The notes under the pieces were generated by a model. The model was given only the letters and a program-made list of their open reading frames with translations. It did no database searches and was not told where the DNA came from. Below are positions 9,291-18,398 of a stretch of 64,000 nt of DNA, piece by piece. The stretch covers positions 1 through 64,000 of the forward strand of contig CAYYFE010000003.1 in the NCBI GenBank assembly GCA_964471115.1, written 5' to 3'. Each line of letters opens with the position of its first letter. Position 1 is the stretch's first letter. Source of the DNA: SYFT01 sp964471115 (GTDB taxonomy: Bacteria; Acidobacteriota; Vicinamibacteria; Vicinamibacterales; SCN-69-37). The position numbers were made by a program, and so were the translations under genes.

Positions 9291-10448
9291 GTGCCTTCCA
9301 CCGTCGTCATCACCGCGCGCGGCGTCGACCGCTGGCGCGCGGGTCATCCCTGGATTTATCGATCGGACGTCGTCTCGGCTGAGGCCGGCGCCGGCGATCT
9401 GGTCGAAGTGCGCACCGAGCGGGGCCGGCCCGTGGGGATGGCCTGGTTCAGCGACCAGTCCCAGATCACGCTGCGCATGCTGGGCGAGACGGTCGACGAT
9501 GAGACGGCGCTGCTGCGCGAGCGCCTGCGGGCCGCGCTGGCGTACCGCGCGCAGGTCGCGCCTGACGCCGAGGCCTGCCGGCTCGTCAACGGCGAAGCCG
9601 ACCGCCTGCCGTCGCTCATCGTGGACCGGTACCGCGATGTGCTGGTCGTGCAGACGCTGTCGCAGGGCACCGATCGACGGGTGGATCTGTTCGTGTCGCT
9701 GCTGCAGGAACTGGTCGCCCCGCGCGGCATCCTGGTGCGCAACGATCCGAAGGTGCGGGCGCTCGAAGGCCTGCCCTCGGTCGTCGACGTGAAGGCCGGC
9801 GACGTGCCCGAACGCATCGAGGTGCACGAAGGCGCCATTCGCTTCGAGGTGGACGTGCGCCACGGGCAGAAGACGGGGTTGTTCCTGGACCAGCGCGAGA
9901 ACCACCTGGTGGCGGGCCAGTACGCGTCGGGCGAGGCGCTCGATGCGTTTGCGTACCACGGCGGCTTTGCGCTGCAGATGGCGGGGCGCTGTTCGCGGGT
10001 GGACGCGCTCGACGGGTCGGAGCCGGCCATCGAGGCGCTGCGGGTCAACGCCGCGCGCAACGGGCTCGCCAATGTCGAGGCGCGCGTCGCCAACGTGTTT
10101 GATGAGCTGCGCGAGCTGGAGATCAGCAAGACGCGGTTCGACACGATCGTGCTGGACCCGCCGGCGTTCGCCAAGACGAAGGCCACGCTGCCCAAGGCGC
10201 TCGGCGGTTACAAGGAGATCAACCTCCGCGCCCTCAAACTGCTGCGGCCCGGCGGCATTCTCATCACGTGCACGTGTTCGTATCACGTCTCCGAGCCGCT
10301 CTTTCTCGAGGTCATTGAACGCGCCGCGATGGATGCGCGTGTGCCCGTGGTGCTCGTCGAGAAGCGCCTGCAGGCGCGCGATCACCCGGTGTTGCTGGGT
10401 GTGCCAGAGACGTCGTATCTGAAGTGCCTCGTGCTGCGCCGGTTGTAG
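9291..10448 (+). CDS. Class I rRNA large-subunit methyltransferase, RlmI family
   Basis: This 385-residue protein is a PUA plus Rossmann-fold methyltransferase of the RlmI/YccW group, which makes 5-methylcytosine in 23S rRNA in Escherichia coli. The N-terminal PUA domain (RGVDRWRAGHPWIYRSDV) is followed by a linker domain. The SAM domain includes DVRHGQKTGLFLDQRENH, DAFAYHGGFAL, and the catalytic motif LDPPAFAK. TCTCSYHV contains the other conserved cysteine. The GTG at 9291 is chosen because it directly precedes the PUA domain. The target base is inferred from the family only. Confidence 0.9.
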   Translation: MPSTVVITARGVDRWRAGHPWIYRSDVVSAEAGAGDLVEVRTERGRPVGMAWFSDQSQITLRMLGETVDDETALLRERLRAALAYRAQVAPDAEACRLVNGEADRLPSLIVDRYRDVLVVQTLSQGTDRRVDLFVSLLQELVAPRGILVRNDPKVRALEGLPSVVDVKAGDVPERIEVHEGAIRFEVDVRHGQKTGLFLDQRENHLVAGQYASGEALDAFAYHGGFALQMAGRCSRVDALDGSEPAIEALRVNAARNGLANVEARVANVFDELRELEISKTRFDTIVLDPPAFAKTKATLPKALGGYKEINLRALKLLRPGGILITCTCSYHVSEPLFLEVIERAAMDARVPVVLVEKRLQARDHPVLLGVPETSYLKCLVLRRL

Positions 10449-10527
10449 GCGCGGCCGGGCATGTATCTTGCTTTGATTCCCAGGGGTTGACCGGATTCAC
10501 GGGCCAGCGGCCCGAAAGGAGCACGAA

Positions 10528-11007
10528 ATGGCGGGACAGGTGTGTAAGTTTGGTCGGGTGCTGGCGCTGACGCTGGCGGTGAGCGCCGTGGCATCGGTGG
10601 CGTCGGCGCAGTCGTTTGGCCTCCGCGCGGGCGCGAGCGGCAGTCCCGATCAGTTCTACGCGGGCCTGCACGCCGAGACCTCGCCGGTTGCCGACCGGGT
10701 GACGTTCCGCCCCAATGCCGAAGTGGGCGTCGGTGACGGCGTGACGCTGCTCGCGTTGAACCTGGAATTCGTGTACCGGCAGCCGCTCACCAACTCGTCG
10801 TGGTCGCTGCTGGCCGGCGGCGGCCCGGCGGCGAATCTGTACTCGTTTGACGGAGACCGCGGGCGCGGCAGCGACAGCGATTTCGGCGGCGGACTGAACT
10901 TCCTGCTGGGCCTCGAACACCGCGGCGGCTTCTTCACGGAAGTGAAGGTCGGCCTGATCGACAGTCCCAGCATCAAGGTGGGCGTCGGCATCAATCTCGG
11001 CCGCTGA
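10528..11007 (+). CDS. Small exported beta-barrel candidate
   Basis: The 159-residue protein has an N-terminal signal peptide (to ASVASAQS) and then alternating hydrophobic/polar strands with many Gly, Ser and aromatic residues. It ends in a strand-like segment, GVGINLGR. This fits a small outer-membrane beta-barrel, but no specific family is recognised. A good AAGGAG ribosome site precedes the ATG. A possible promoter (TTGTAG, 15-base spacer, TATCTT) overlaps the end of the upstream gene. It lies 25 bases before thiC on the same strand, but thiC has its own -10-like element. Confidence 0.7.
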   Translation: MAGQVCKFGRVLALTLAVSAVASVASAQSFGLRAGASGSPDQFYAGLHAETSPVADRVTFRPNAEVGVGDGVTLLALNLEFVYRQPLTNSSWSLLAGGGPAANLYSFDGDRGRGSDSDFGGGLNFLLGLEHRGGFFTEVKVGLIDSPSIKVGVGINLGR

Positions 11008-11020
11008 ATCGGCGTCGTTG

Positions 11021-11026
11021 TATAGT
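11021..11026 (+). promoter_or_regulatory. -10-like element close to the thiC start
   Basis: TATAGT lies 6 bases before the thiC ATG. A transcript starting at normal spacing would be leaderless or nearly so. This also leaves no space for a thiamine pyrophosphate riboswitch, the usual thiC control in many bacteria. A transcript reading from the upstream gene would offer only 25 intergenic bases. Confidence 0.5.
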
Positions 11027-11032
11027 CGCGGC

Positions 11033-12687
<1,655 letters not shown>

Positions 12688-12691
<4 letters not shown>

Positions 12692-13188
12692 CGGCCGGGC
12701 GGCGGCACGATCTGGATGATTGTGCGATACCGCGTGACGGTGGCGCCCGAGACGTGCGGGTAACCTTCCGACCCGTTCCAGGTGTAGTCCTTCACCACGA
12801 TGCTGGGCGGATACGCCATGGTCTGGGACTGGAATCGCCCCAGCTCCCACTGGTGCATGGCCGGCGCTTCGAAGATTTCGCGCCCGCCGTTCTTCAACGT
12901 GGTCCGATAGTAGGTGACGATGTCGGCGTACGGCGCGTTGACGCCATACAGGTGGTACTGCTGCCCCTTGCCGGCGTCAATCGTCTCGAGGAACACGGCC
13001 GCGGGATACAGCGGCGCGCCCAGTGCGGTGTCAGCGGGCGCCTGTGTCTCCGTGTCCGCAGGTGCGGCCGCCGGCGGCCGCGTCGTGCCCCCCGGGAACG
13101 GCGCGGGCCGTGGGGGAGCCGTCTGCGCCAGCGCGGGTGAGACCGCGGCCGCGAAGACCACCACGCCGACCACCCATCGCGCTGCCAT
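12688..13188 (-). CDS. Exported hypothetical protein
   Basis: The 166-residue protein starts with a signal peptide (MAARWVVGVVVFAAAVSPAL, then AQ), followed by a Pro/Ala-rich linker and a C-terminal domain of about 95 residues with LYPAAVFLETIDAGKGQQYH and YADIVTYYRTTLKNGGREIF. The second half resembles small periplasmic domains that track a peptide or ligand, but I do not recognise the family. The ATG at 13188 is used because the 12 residues before it are not signal-like. A TATAAT lies 9 bases upstream. The gene is convergent with thiC. Confidence 0.65.
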
Positions 13189-13197
13189 ACCTCTCGT

Positions 13198-13203
13198 ATT
13201 ATA
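13198..13203 (-). promoter_or_regulatory. -10 element TATAAT for the exported hypothetical gene
   Basis: A perfect TATAAT on the minus strand ends 9 bases before the ATG at 13188. GAGAGG lies between the hexamer and the ATG and would be at the extreme 5' end of the RNA or outside it. Confidence 0.5.
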
Positions 13204-13296
13204 GGACGGAGGGGTTGTCGTCACGGCCGTTCCGGGGTCCTTGAAACACCGGAGGCGCGCCTGGCGTCAGACCCTTCAGGAGAGCACACAGACATC

Positions 13297-14139
13297 ATGA
13301 GTGGATTGAAGACGGCCGTGTTGCTGGCGACCCTGAGCGGGTTGTTCATCGTCGTGGGCGGCATGTTGGGCGGCGAGGCCGGGATCGTGCTGGCGCTGGG
13401 CTTCGCCCTGGTCATGAACGTCGGCAGCTACTGGTTCTCGGACAAGATCGTGCTGCGTATGTATCGCGCGCAGCCGGTGGGACCGGGCCATCGGCTGTAT
13501 GACATGACGGCGCGGCTGGCGCAGCGCGCCCAGTTGCCGATGCCCAAGGTCTACGTGATTCCGGAGATGTCGCCCAACGCCTTTGCGACGGGTCGGAACC
13601 CGAATCACGCCGCGGTGGCGGCCACCGAAGGCATCATGCGGCTGCTGTCGGAGAGCGAGCTGGAAGGCGTGATGGCGCACGAACTGGCGCACATCAAGAA
13701 CCGCGACATCCTCATCAGCACGGTGGCGGCGACCATCGGCGCGGCGATCACGGCGATCGCCAACTTTGCGCAGATGTCGATGTTGTTCGGCGGCGGGGAT
13801 CGCGATCGCGAGAACGCGCCGCACCCGCTGGTCATGCTCGTCACGATCCTGCTGGCGCCGATGGCGGCGATGTTGATTCAGATGGCCGTGTCGCGGTCGC
13901 GCGAATTCGTGGCCGACCGGGTCGGCGCGCAGATTGCCGGCACGCCGATGGGGCTGGCCCAGGCGCTGCAGCGCATCGAGGCCGCGGCGCGGCAGATCCC
14001 GCTGCAGGCCAATCAGGCCACGGCGCACATGTTCATCCTGTCGCCGCTGTCGGGCGGCGGCATCGCCTCCTGGTTTTCGACGCATCCGCCCACCCAGGCG
14101 CGCGTCGAGGCCTTGATGCGGCTGCGCATGGGCTCGTAG
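13297..14139 (+). CDS. htpX: HtpX-type membrane zinc protease
   Basis: HtpX is an inner-membrane M48B metalloprotease with its active site in the cytoplasm, which cuts misfolded membrane proteins. The 280-residue product has two N-terminal membrane segments (about 7-24 and 30-48), the zinc motif HELAH at 128-132, two more membrane segments (about 140-158 and 175-197), and the third-ligand region SREFVADRVGAQI. FSTHPPTQARVEALMRL is the usual C-terminal signature. A GGAGAG lies about 12 bases before the ATG. It is a monocistronic gene facing the UbiA gene. Confidence 0.95.
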   Translation: MSGLKTAVLLATLSGLFIVVGGMLGGEAGIVLALGFALVMNVGSYWFSDKIVLRMYRAQPVGPGHRLYDMTARLAQRAQLPMPKVYVIPEMSPNAFATGRNPNHAAVAATEGIMRLLSESELEGVMAHELAHIKNRDILISTVAATIGAAITAIANFAQMSMLFGGGDRDRENAPHPLVMLVTILLAPMAAMLIQMAVSRSREFVADRVGAQIAGTPMGLAQALQRIEAAARQIPLQANQATAHMFILSPLSGGGIASWFSTHPPTQARVEALMRLRMGS

Positions 14140-14190
14140 GGCGCCCCGATCTGCCGGGGCGCCGGACCGCGGCCGGCACACCCGGCCGCG
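14140..14190. terminator. Two GC-rich hairpins between convergent htpX and UbiA genes
   Basis: Two perfect stems fill the whole 51-base gap. One pairs 14140-14147 with 14156-14163, and the other pairs 14168-14176 with 14182-14190. There is no U-tract on either strand, so this is not a classical intrinsic terminator. It may block read-through in both directions or protect RNA 3' ends. Confidence 0.55.
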
Positions 14191-15099
14191 CTACAGGACA
14201 TAAGCCAGCGCAAACCCGATCTGCAGGACGAACATCATCCGGTACATGTGCGCCCAGGAGACGTGGTTTTCTTCGGTGGCCAGGTCTTCCGGGCGCCGCA
14301 ACATCAGGTAACACACGTACGCGCCGTAGGCGGTCATGCCCACGCCCAGCGTGTGCAGCAGCGCGGTGTTGCCCGTGAGGATGCCCAGCCACACGCCGAC
14401 GTTGATCAACAGGAACGGCAGGACGAACGAGGGCGAAATCATCCACGCCGCCTTGCGGACGCCGTGAATGATGGGCAACGTGCGGCACCCGCCGCGCGCG
14501 TCGCCTTCCATGTCGGCAAAGTCCTTGGTCGTCGACGCGCCGAGCAGGAACAGGCCGAAGATGCCGCCGATGAACCACGGCTCGGTGCCCACAACGGTTT
14601 TGGCGGCCGACCAGCCCGCCACCTTGAGCAGGACGCCGCGCGGAATGGCGATCGTGATGTTGGCCCACATCCCGCGTTGTTTGGTCCGCAGCGGCGGCAC
14701 CGAATAGGCGATCGTGGCGACGACCGCGATCGCGACGATCCAGAAACACTCACGGCGGCCGCCTGGGTCGACCTCCCACGCCAGCCATAACGTCAGCACG
14801 TACGCGATGACGGTGAAGATCCAGGCCTCGCGGATGGACATGCGGCCGGACGGCAGCAGCCGCTTCGGCTTGTTGACCCGATCAATCTCGAGGTCGTAGA
14901 TCTGGTTCAACGCGTTGCTGCCGGCGTTGAACACCGCGGCCATCAACGCGCCGACGAGGCCGGGCTCCACGACAACCCAGGACCACGGCTCCGCCGGCGC
15001 CGCGCCGATCGCCGTCACCGCGCCGGAGAAAAAACCCAGCGCGGGCGCCACCAGCGTGAACGGCCGCGCGAACTCGGCCCAGAGCGAGAGGCGTGTCAC
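14191..15099 (-). CDS. UbiA-family prenyltransferase
   Basis: The 302-residue polytopic membrane protein (about 8-9 hydrophobic segments) transfers a prenyl group to an acceptor. The first Asp motif is NALNQIYDLEIDRVNKP and the second is KDFADMEGDARGG. These fit the chlorophyll-synthase, homogentisate-phytyltransferase and digeranylgeranyl-glycerol-phosphate-synthase side of the family rather than heme O synthase. The GTG at 15099 overlaps the upstream kinase-fusion stop by 4 bases. That coupling suggests the kinase supplies its prenyl diphosphate donor. The acceptor cannot be read from sequence. Confidence 0.88.
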   Translation of the reverse strand: MTRLSLWAEFARPFTLVAPALGFFSGAVTAIGAAPAEPWSWVVVEPGLVGALMAAVFNAGSNALNQIYDLEIDRVNKPKRLLPSGRMSIREAWIFTVIAYVLTLWLAWEVDPGGRRECFWIVAIAVVATIAYSVPPLRTKQRGMWANITIAIPRGVLLKVAGWSAAKTVVGTEPWFIGGIFGLFLLGASTTKDFADMEGDARGGCRTLPIIHGVRKAAWMISPSFVLPFLLINVGVWLGILTGNTALLHTLGVGMTAYGAYVCYLMLRRPEDLATEENHVSWAHMYRMMFVLQIGFALAYVL

Positions 15100-16418
15100 G
15101 ACACCACACTCCAGATCGCCAGCGTGAGTCCCGCCCCCATCGCCGAGTTCACGAAGTTCACCATGTCGTTGTTGAGGATACCGCGTGCCTCGAGCGTCGC
15201 GCCGATCGCGCCTTCCACCAGCGATGCGATCGTCGCCGCGCCGGTGATGACGGGCACGGCCGTCCACGGCACGAGGCCCCACCACGCGCCGGCCGCCGCC
15301 AGGCCGGCGGCGGCAGTCACGCCGGCGAGTGTGCCTTCCACCGAGACCGCGCCGGTCGTGCCGCGCGGCACCCGGCGGAACGAGGTGACCAGCCAGGTGG
15401 TGCGCCCGTACGCCTTGCCGATTTCGCTGGCCACCGTATCGCTGCCGGCCGTGACCAGGGCGGCCGCGCACGCCAGCATCGCCCATCCTGGGTCGGCCAG
15501 CCCGAGGGCGAGCGCGCACATCCACGCGGCCAGCCCCGTGTTGGCCAGCGCATTGCCGGGGCCGCGCCGGCCTTCCTTCGCTTCAGCGATGCCGGCCGCG
15601 GCCTTGCGTGCCGCACCGAGACGGGTGCACGCCGACGCCGCGAGGAACGTGAGCATCAACAGGCCCCATGCCGCCCAACCGCCGCCGATGGCGATGGCCG
15701 TCCCGATGGCGGCGCCGGTGACCGCGCCGGCCCGCGTGACGGTGCCCGCCGCCAGACCGAGGGCCGCCACGATCACGTTGACGGCCGCAGCCGCCGCCAT
15801 GCCGGGGTTCCCCTCCGCGGCGCGCGCCGCCGCGATCGCCGGTTCGAACTGGTCGACCGACCACAACGCGGCCAGCGCCGCGAACGGCACCGACAGGTTG
15901 TCGTCGAGCCGGATCGGAATCGTCTCGACGAGCGCGGCCGTCACGGCGGCAATCGCCGCCATCGCGACGAGCGCGGCGTCAATCGGCACGCGTCCGACCA
16001 GCGAGAGCAGGCCCACGGCGGCCAGCGTGGCCGCGCCGGCAAACCCCGCGAGGCCGGCCCACGTCTTGTCGGGATTCCACGGCAGAGGCGGCGACCGCAG
16101 ACCCTTGCCGGCCAGCGTCGCCACCCCGTCGCCGGCGGCGAGGATGCCCCACGCCGCCGCGGCCAGGTCGAGTCTTTGGCGGCTGATCAGCACCAGCCCC
16201 AGCACCGCGATGGGATACAGCAGGATGCCGGAGCGCCACGGGCGATCGAGATCGCCGTCGCGAAAGACCGACGCCGACAGCCGCGGCAGGACGAACCGGT
16301 TGAACAGAATCGCCGTGGCCGCCAGCGCCGCGGCTTCCGTCCAGGACAGCCAGCGCAGACTGACGGCGATGGCGCCGACACCGATGTGCACCAGTTGCCG
16401 GGGCACCTCGCTCGACAT
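15096..16418 (-). CDS. Fused polyprenol kinase (VTE5/SEC59-like) and DUF92 (VTE6-like) protein
   Basis: The 440-residue, highly hydrophobic protein has two membrane modules. Residues 1 to about 215 resemble the CTP-dependent phytol/farnesol/dolichol kinase family: PRQLVHIGVG at the start and AAGDGVATLAGK followed by NPDKTWAG. Residues from about 216 to the end match DUF92, the family of the plant phytyl-phosphate kinase VTE6: AKEGRRGPGNALANTG, AGSDTVASEIGKAYG and RVPRGTTGAVSVEGT. Together they could phosphorylate a prenol twice, giving a prenyl diphosphate. The gene is coupled on both sides (1-base overlap upstream, 4-base overlap with the UbiA gene). The substrate is inferred. Confidence 0.83.
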   Translation of the reverse strand: MSSEVPRQLVHIGVGAIAVSLRWLSWTEAAALAATAILFNRFVLPRLSASVFRDGDLDRPWRSGILLYPIAVLGLVLISRQRLDLAAAAWGILAAGDGVATLAGKGLRSPPLPWNPDKTWAGLAGFAGAATLAAVGLLSLVGRVPIDAALVAMAAIAAVTAALVETIPIRLDDNLSVPFAALAALWSVDQFEPAIAAARAAEGNPGMAAAAAVNVIVAALGLAAGTVTRAGAVTGAAIGTAIAIGGGWAAWGLLMLTFLAASACTRLGAARKAAAGIAEAKEGRRGPGNALANTGLAAWMCALALGLADPGWAMLACAAALVTAGSDTVASEIGKAYGRTTWLVTSFRRVPRGTTGAVSVEGTLAGVTAAAGLAAAGAWWGLVPWTAVPVITGAATIASLVEGAIGATLEARGILNNDMVNFVNSAMGAGLTLAIWSVVS

Positions 16419-17374
16419 CACACCGCTCCGCGGCCGGCGTCCAGTTCCGCGCGCCACCACGCCAGCGTCTCCGCCAGCGTCTGCGCGATGGGCCGCCGGG
16501 GCTGCCAGCCGAGTTCGCGCGTGATGCGCGCGTGGCTGCCCAGCAGCCGTGGAATGTCGGAGGGCCGCAGACGCGCGGGGTCCGCTTCCGTGGTGATCGC
16601 CGCCGGCGTCTGCGCCAGCAGTTGATCCAGCAGGTCCCCGATCCGCCAGGCGCGGCCGGAACAGACGTTGTAGGCCGCGCCCGTGACGCCGCCCTCCAGC
16701 AGGCGCTGATAGGCCTCGACGACGTCACGGACGTCGGTCAGGTCGCGTTCGGCGTCGAGGTTCCCCACGCGCAGCACCGGCGGCGCCGCGCCCCGCTCGA
16801 TGAGCGCGATCTGCCGCGCGAAGCTCGAGATCGCAAACGACGGGTCCTGTCCGGGGCCGATGTGGTTGAACGGCCGCGCCACCACCACGTCGAGGCCGTC
16901 CTCCGTGGCCGCCAGCCGGGCTCGTTGATCCTGCGCGAGTTTCGAGAGGCCGTACGGATCGGCCGGCACGAGCGGCGCGTCTTCGGTCAACGCGTCCTGG
17001 CCGGCGCGGTAGATCATCGCCGAGGTGACGACGAGGGTGCGGCACCCCGGCGCTTCGCGCCGGATCGCGTCGAGCAGGTGGTGCGTGCCCAGCACGTTGA
17101 CCTGCAGGGTCGGCACCACGCGTTGCCACGACCGTCCGACGTGCGGCGCGCCCGCCAGGTGGATGAGGTGGGTCGGCCGGTCAGCCGCGATCGCGGCCGC
17201 GACCGCGTCACGGTCGAGCAGGTTGACACGGCGGCTGCGCAGGCCGGCGGCCGTCACGGGGCGCGCATGCCCCCAGCCCACCACCGGCGCACCAGCCGTA
17301 CGCAAACGATCGATCAGGTGCCGGCCCACGAACCCGCTGGCGCCGGTGACGACCGTGCATCCCGTGCGGGTCAC
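16418..17374 (-). CDS. NAD-dependent epimerase/dehydratase, GDP-4-dehydro-6-deoxymannose reductase-like
   Basis: The 318-residue short-chain dehydrogenase has a Rossmann start (TVVTGASGFVGRHLID), the serine block VTSAMIYRAGQ and the catalytic YGLSK. The segment VVARPFNHIGPGQ is typical of GDP-6-deoxy-4-keto-hexose reductases (Rmd/TalD type). It probably makes a GDP- or dTDP-deoxysugar. The GTG at 17374, four bases after the rfbB stop, is chosen because the fold begins there. Its position after rfbB and lptD suggests envelope polysaccharide synthesis. The nucleotide and stereochemistry are not certain. Confidence 0.8.
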   Translation of the reverse strand: MTRTGCTVVTGASGFVGRHLIDRLRTAGAPVVGWGHARPVTAAGLRSRRVNLLDRDAVAAAIAADRPTHLIHLAGAPHVGRSWQRVVPTLQVNVLGTHHLLDAIRREAPGCRTLVVTSAMIYRAGQDALTEDAPLVPADPYGLSKLAQDQRARLAATEDGLDVVVARPFNHIGPGQDPSFAISSFARQIALIERGAAPPVLRVGNLDAERDLTDVRDVVEAYQRLLEGGVTGAAYNVCSGRAWRIGDLLDQLLAQTPAAITTEADPARLRPSDIPRLLGSHARITRELGWQPRRPIAQTLAETLAWWRAELDAGRGAV

Positions 17375-17378
17375 GGTG

Positions 17379-18398
17379 TCAGGCCCGCGGGCGTGCGCCG
17401 TACTGACGGGCGTAGTACTCCCGGTAGGCCGCGTCCTGTTCCTTGATGGGGCGCCACCAGCCCTCATGCTCGCGGTACCAGCGCACCGTCTCGGCCAGGC
17501 CTTCGTCGAACGGGACGGTGGGCGCCCACCCCAGGCCCTGCAGTTTCGTGGTGTCCAGCGCGTAGCGGCGATCGTGGCCGGGGCGATCGGCCACCGGGCG
17601 GATGAGCGACGCCGGTTTGCCCATCAGCTCGAGCAGCCGGTGGGTGAGGTCCACGTTGCGCACTTCATTGCCGCCGCCGATGTTGTAGACCTCGCCGTTG
17701 ACGCCGTGGTCGATGGCCGTCTGAATCCCGCGGCAGTGATCGTCGACGTGCAGCCAGTCGCGCACGTTCAGGCCGTCGCCGTAGAGCGGCACCGGGATGT
17801 CGTCAATCAGGTTCGTGATGAACAGCGGGATGACTTTTTCCGGGAACTGATTCGGGCCGTAGTTGTTCGAGGCGCGTGTGATGACCACGGGCACGCCGTA
17901 CGTCGCCCAGTAGCTGTACGCCAGCCGGTCGGCGCCGGCCTTGCTGGCCGAGTACGGGTTGCGGGGTTTGAGTTCGTCGGTTTCCCGGCTGTGGCCCGTC
18001 GGCACGCTGCCGTACACCTCGTCGGTGGAGATCTGGACGAACCGCGTGAGCGCCGGCGCCTGCCGCGCGGCCTCGAGCAGCACGAAGGTGCCGATCACGT
18101 CGGTGGTGATGAAGTCCGCCGCCGCGTGAATCGACCGGTCGACATGGGTCTCGGCGGCGAAGTGCACGACGATGTGCGCCTCGCGCACCAGCGGCGCGGC
18201 CACGGCCTCGTCGGCGATGTCACCCTTGACGAACGTGTGCCGCGGACTGTGGATGACCTCGTCGAGGTTCTCGAGCCGGCCGGCGTACGTGAGCTTGTCG
18301 AGGGTGGTCAGATGCCAGTCCGGATGGGTGCGATGCGCCCAGCGGACGAAGTTTGAGCCAATGAAACCGGCGCCGCCGGTCACCAGGACGCGTGTCAT
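17379..18398 (-). CDS. rfbB: dTDP-glucose 4,6-dehydratase
   Basis: RfbB/RmlB converts dTDP-glucose to dTDP-4-keto-6-deoxyglucose, the branch point for dTDP-deoxysugars. The 339-residue product is full length, with TGGAGFIGSNFVRW at the nucleotide site, HFAAETHVDRSI, QISTDEVYGSV, YSASKAGAD (Tyr/Lys pair) and TRASNNYGPNQFPEK. The ATG overlaps the lptD stop by 4 bases. The partner genes rmlA, rmlC and rmlD are absent from the window. Confidence 0.95.
   Translation of the reverse strand: MTRVLVTGGAGFIGSNFVRWAHRTHPDWHLTTLDKLTYAGRLENLDEVIHSPRHTFVKGDIADEAVAAPLVREAHIVVHFAAETHVDRSIHAAADFITTDVIGTFVLLEAARQAPALTRFVQISTDEVYGSVPTGHSRETDELKPRNPYSASKAGADRLAYSYWATYGVPVVITRASNNYGPNQFPEKVIPLFITNLIDDIPVPLYGDGLNVRDWLHVDDHCRGIQTAIDHGVNGEVYNIGGGNEVRNVDLTHRLLELMGKPASLIRPVADRPGHDRRYALDTTKLQGLGWAPTVPFDEGLAETVRWYREHEGWWRPIKEQDAAYREYYARQYGARPRA

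Noticed and set aside
8895..10385. Long minus-strand frame opposite the RlmI-like gene
   Set aside because: Also a shadow: repetitive Arg/His/Asp composition and no recognisable motif, while the plus-strand methyltransferase has clear motifs.
10449..11032. TPP riboswitch upstream of thiC
   Set aside because: Only 25 bases separate the upstream gene from thiC and a -10-like element lies 6 bases before the ATG, so there is no room for an aptamer. The gap before the small outer-membrane gene also lacks the THI-box core.
14140..14190. Attachment site or transposon end
   Set aside because: The two GC hairpins have no direct-repeat flanks, no tRNA and no recombinase nearby; they fit a barrier between convergent genes better.
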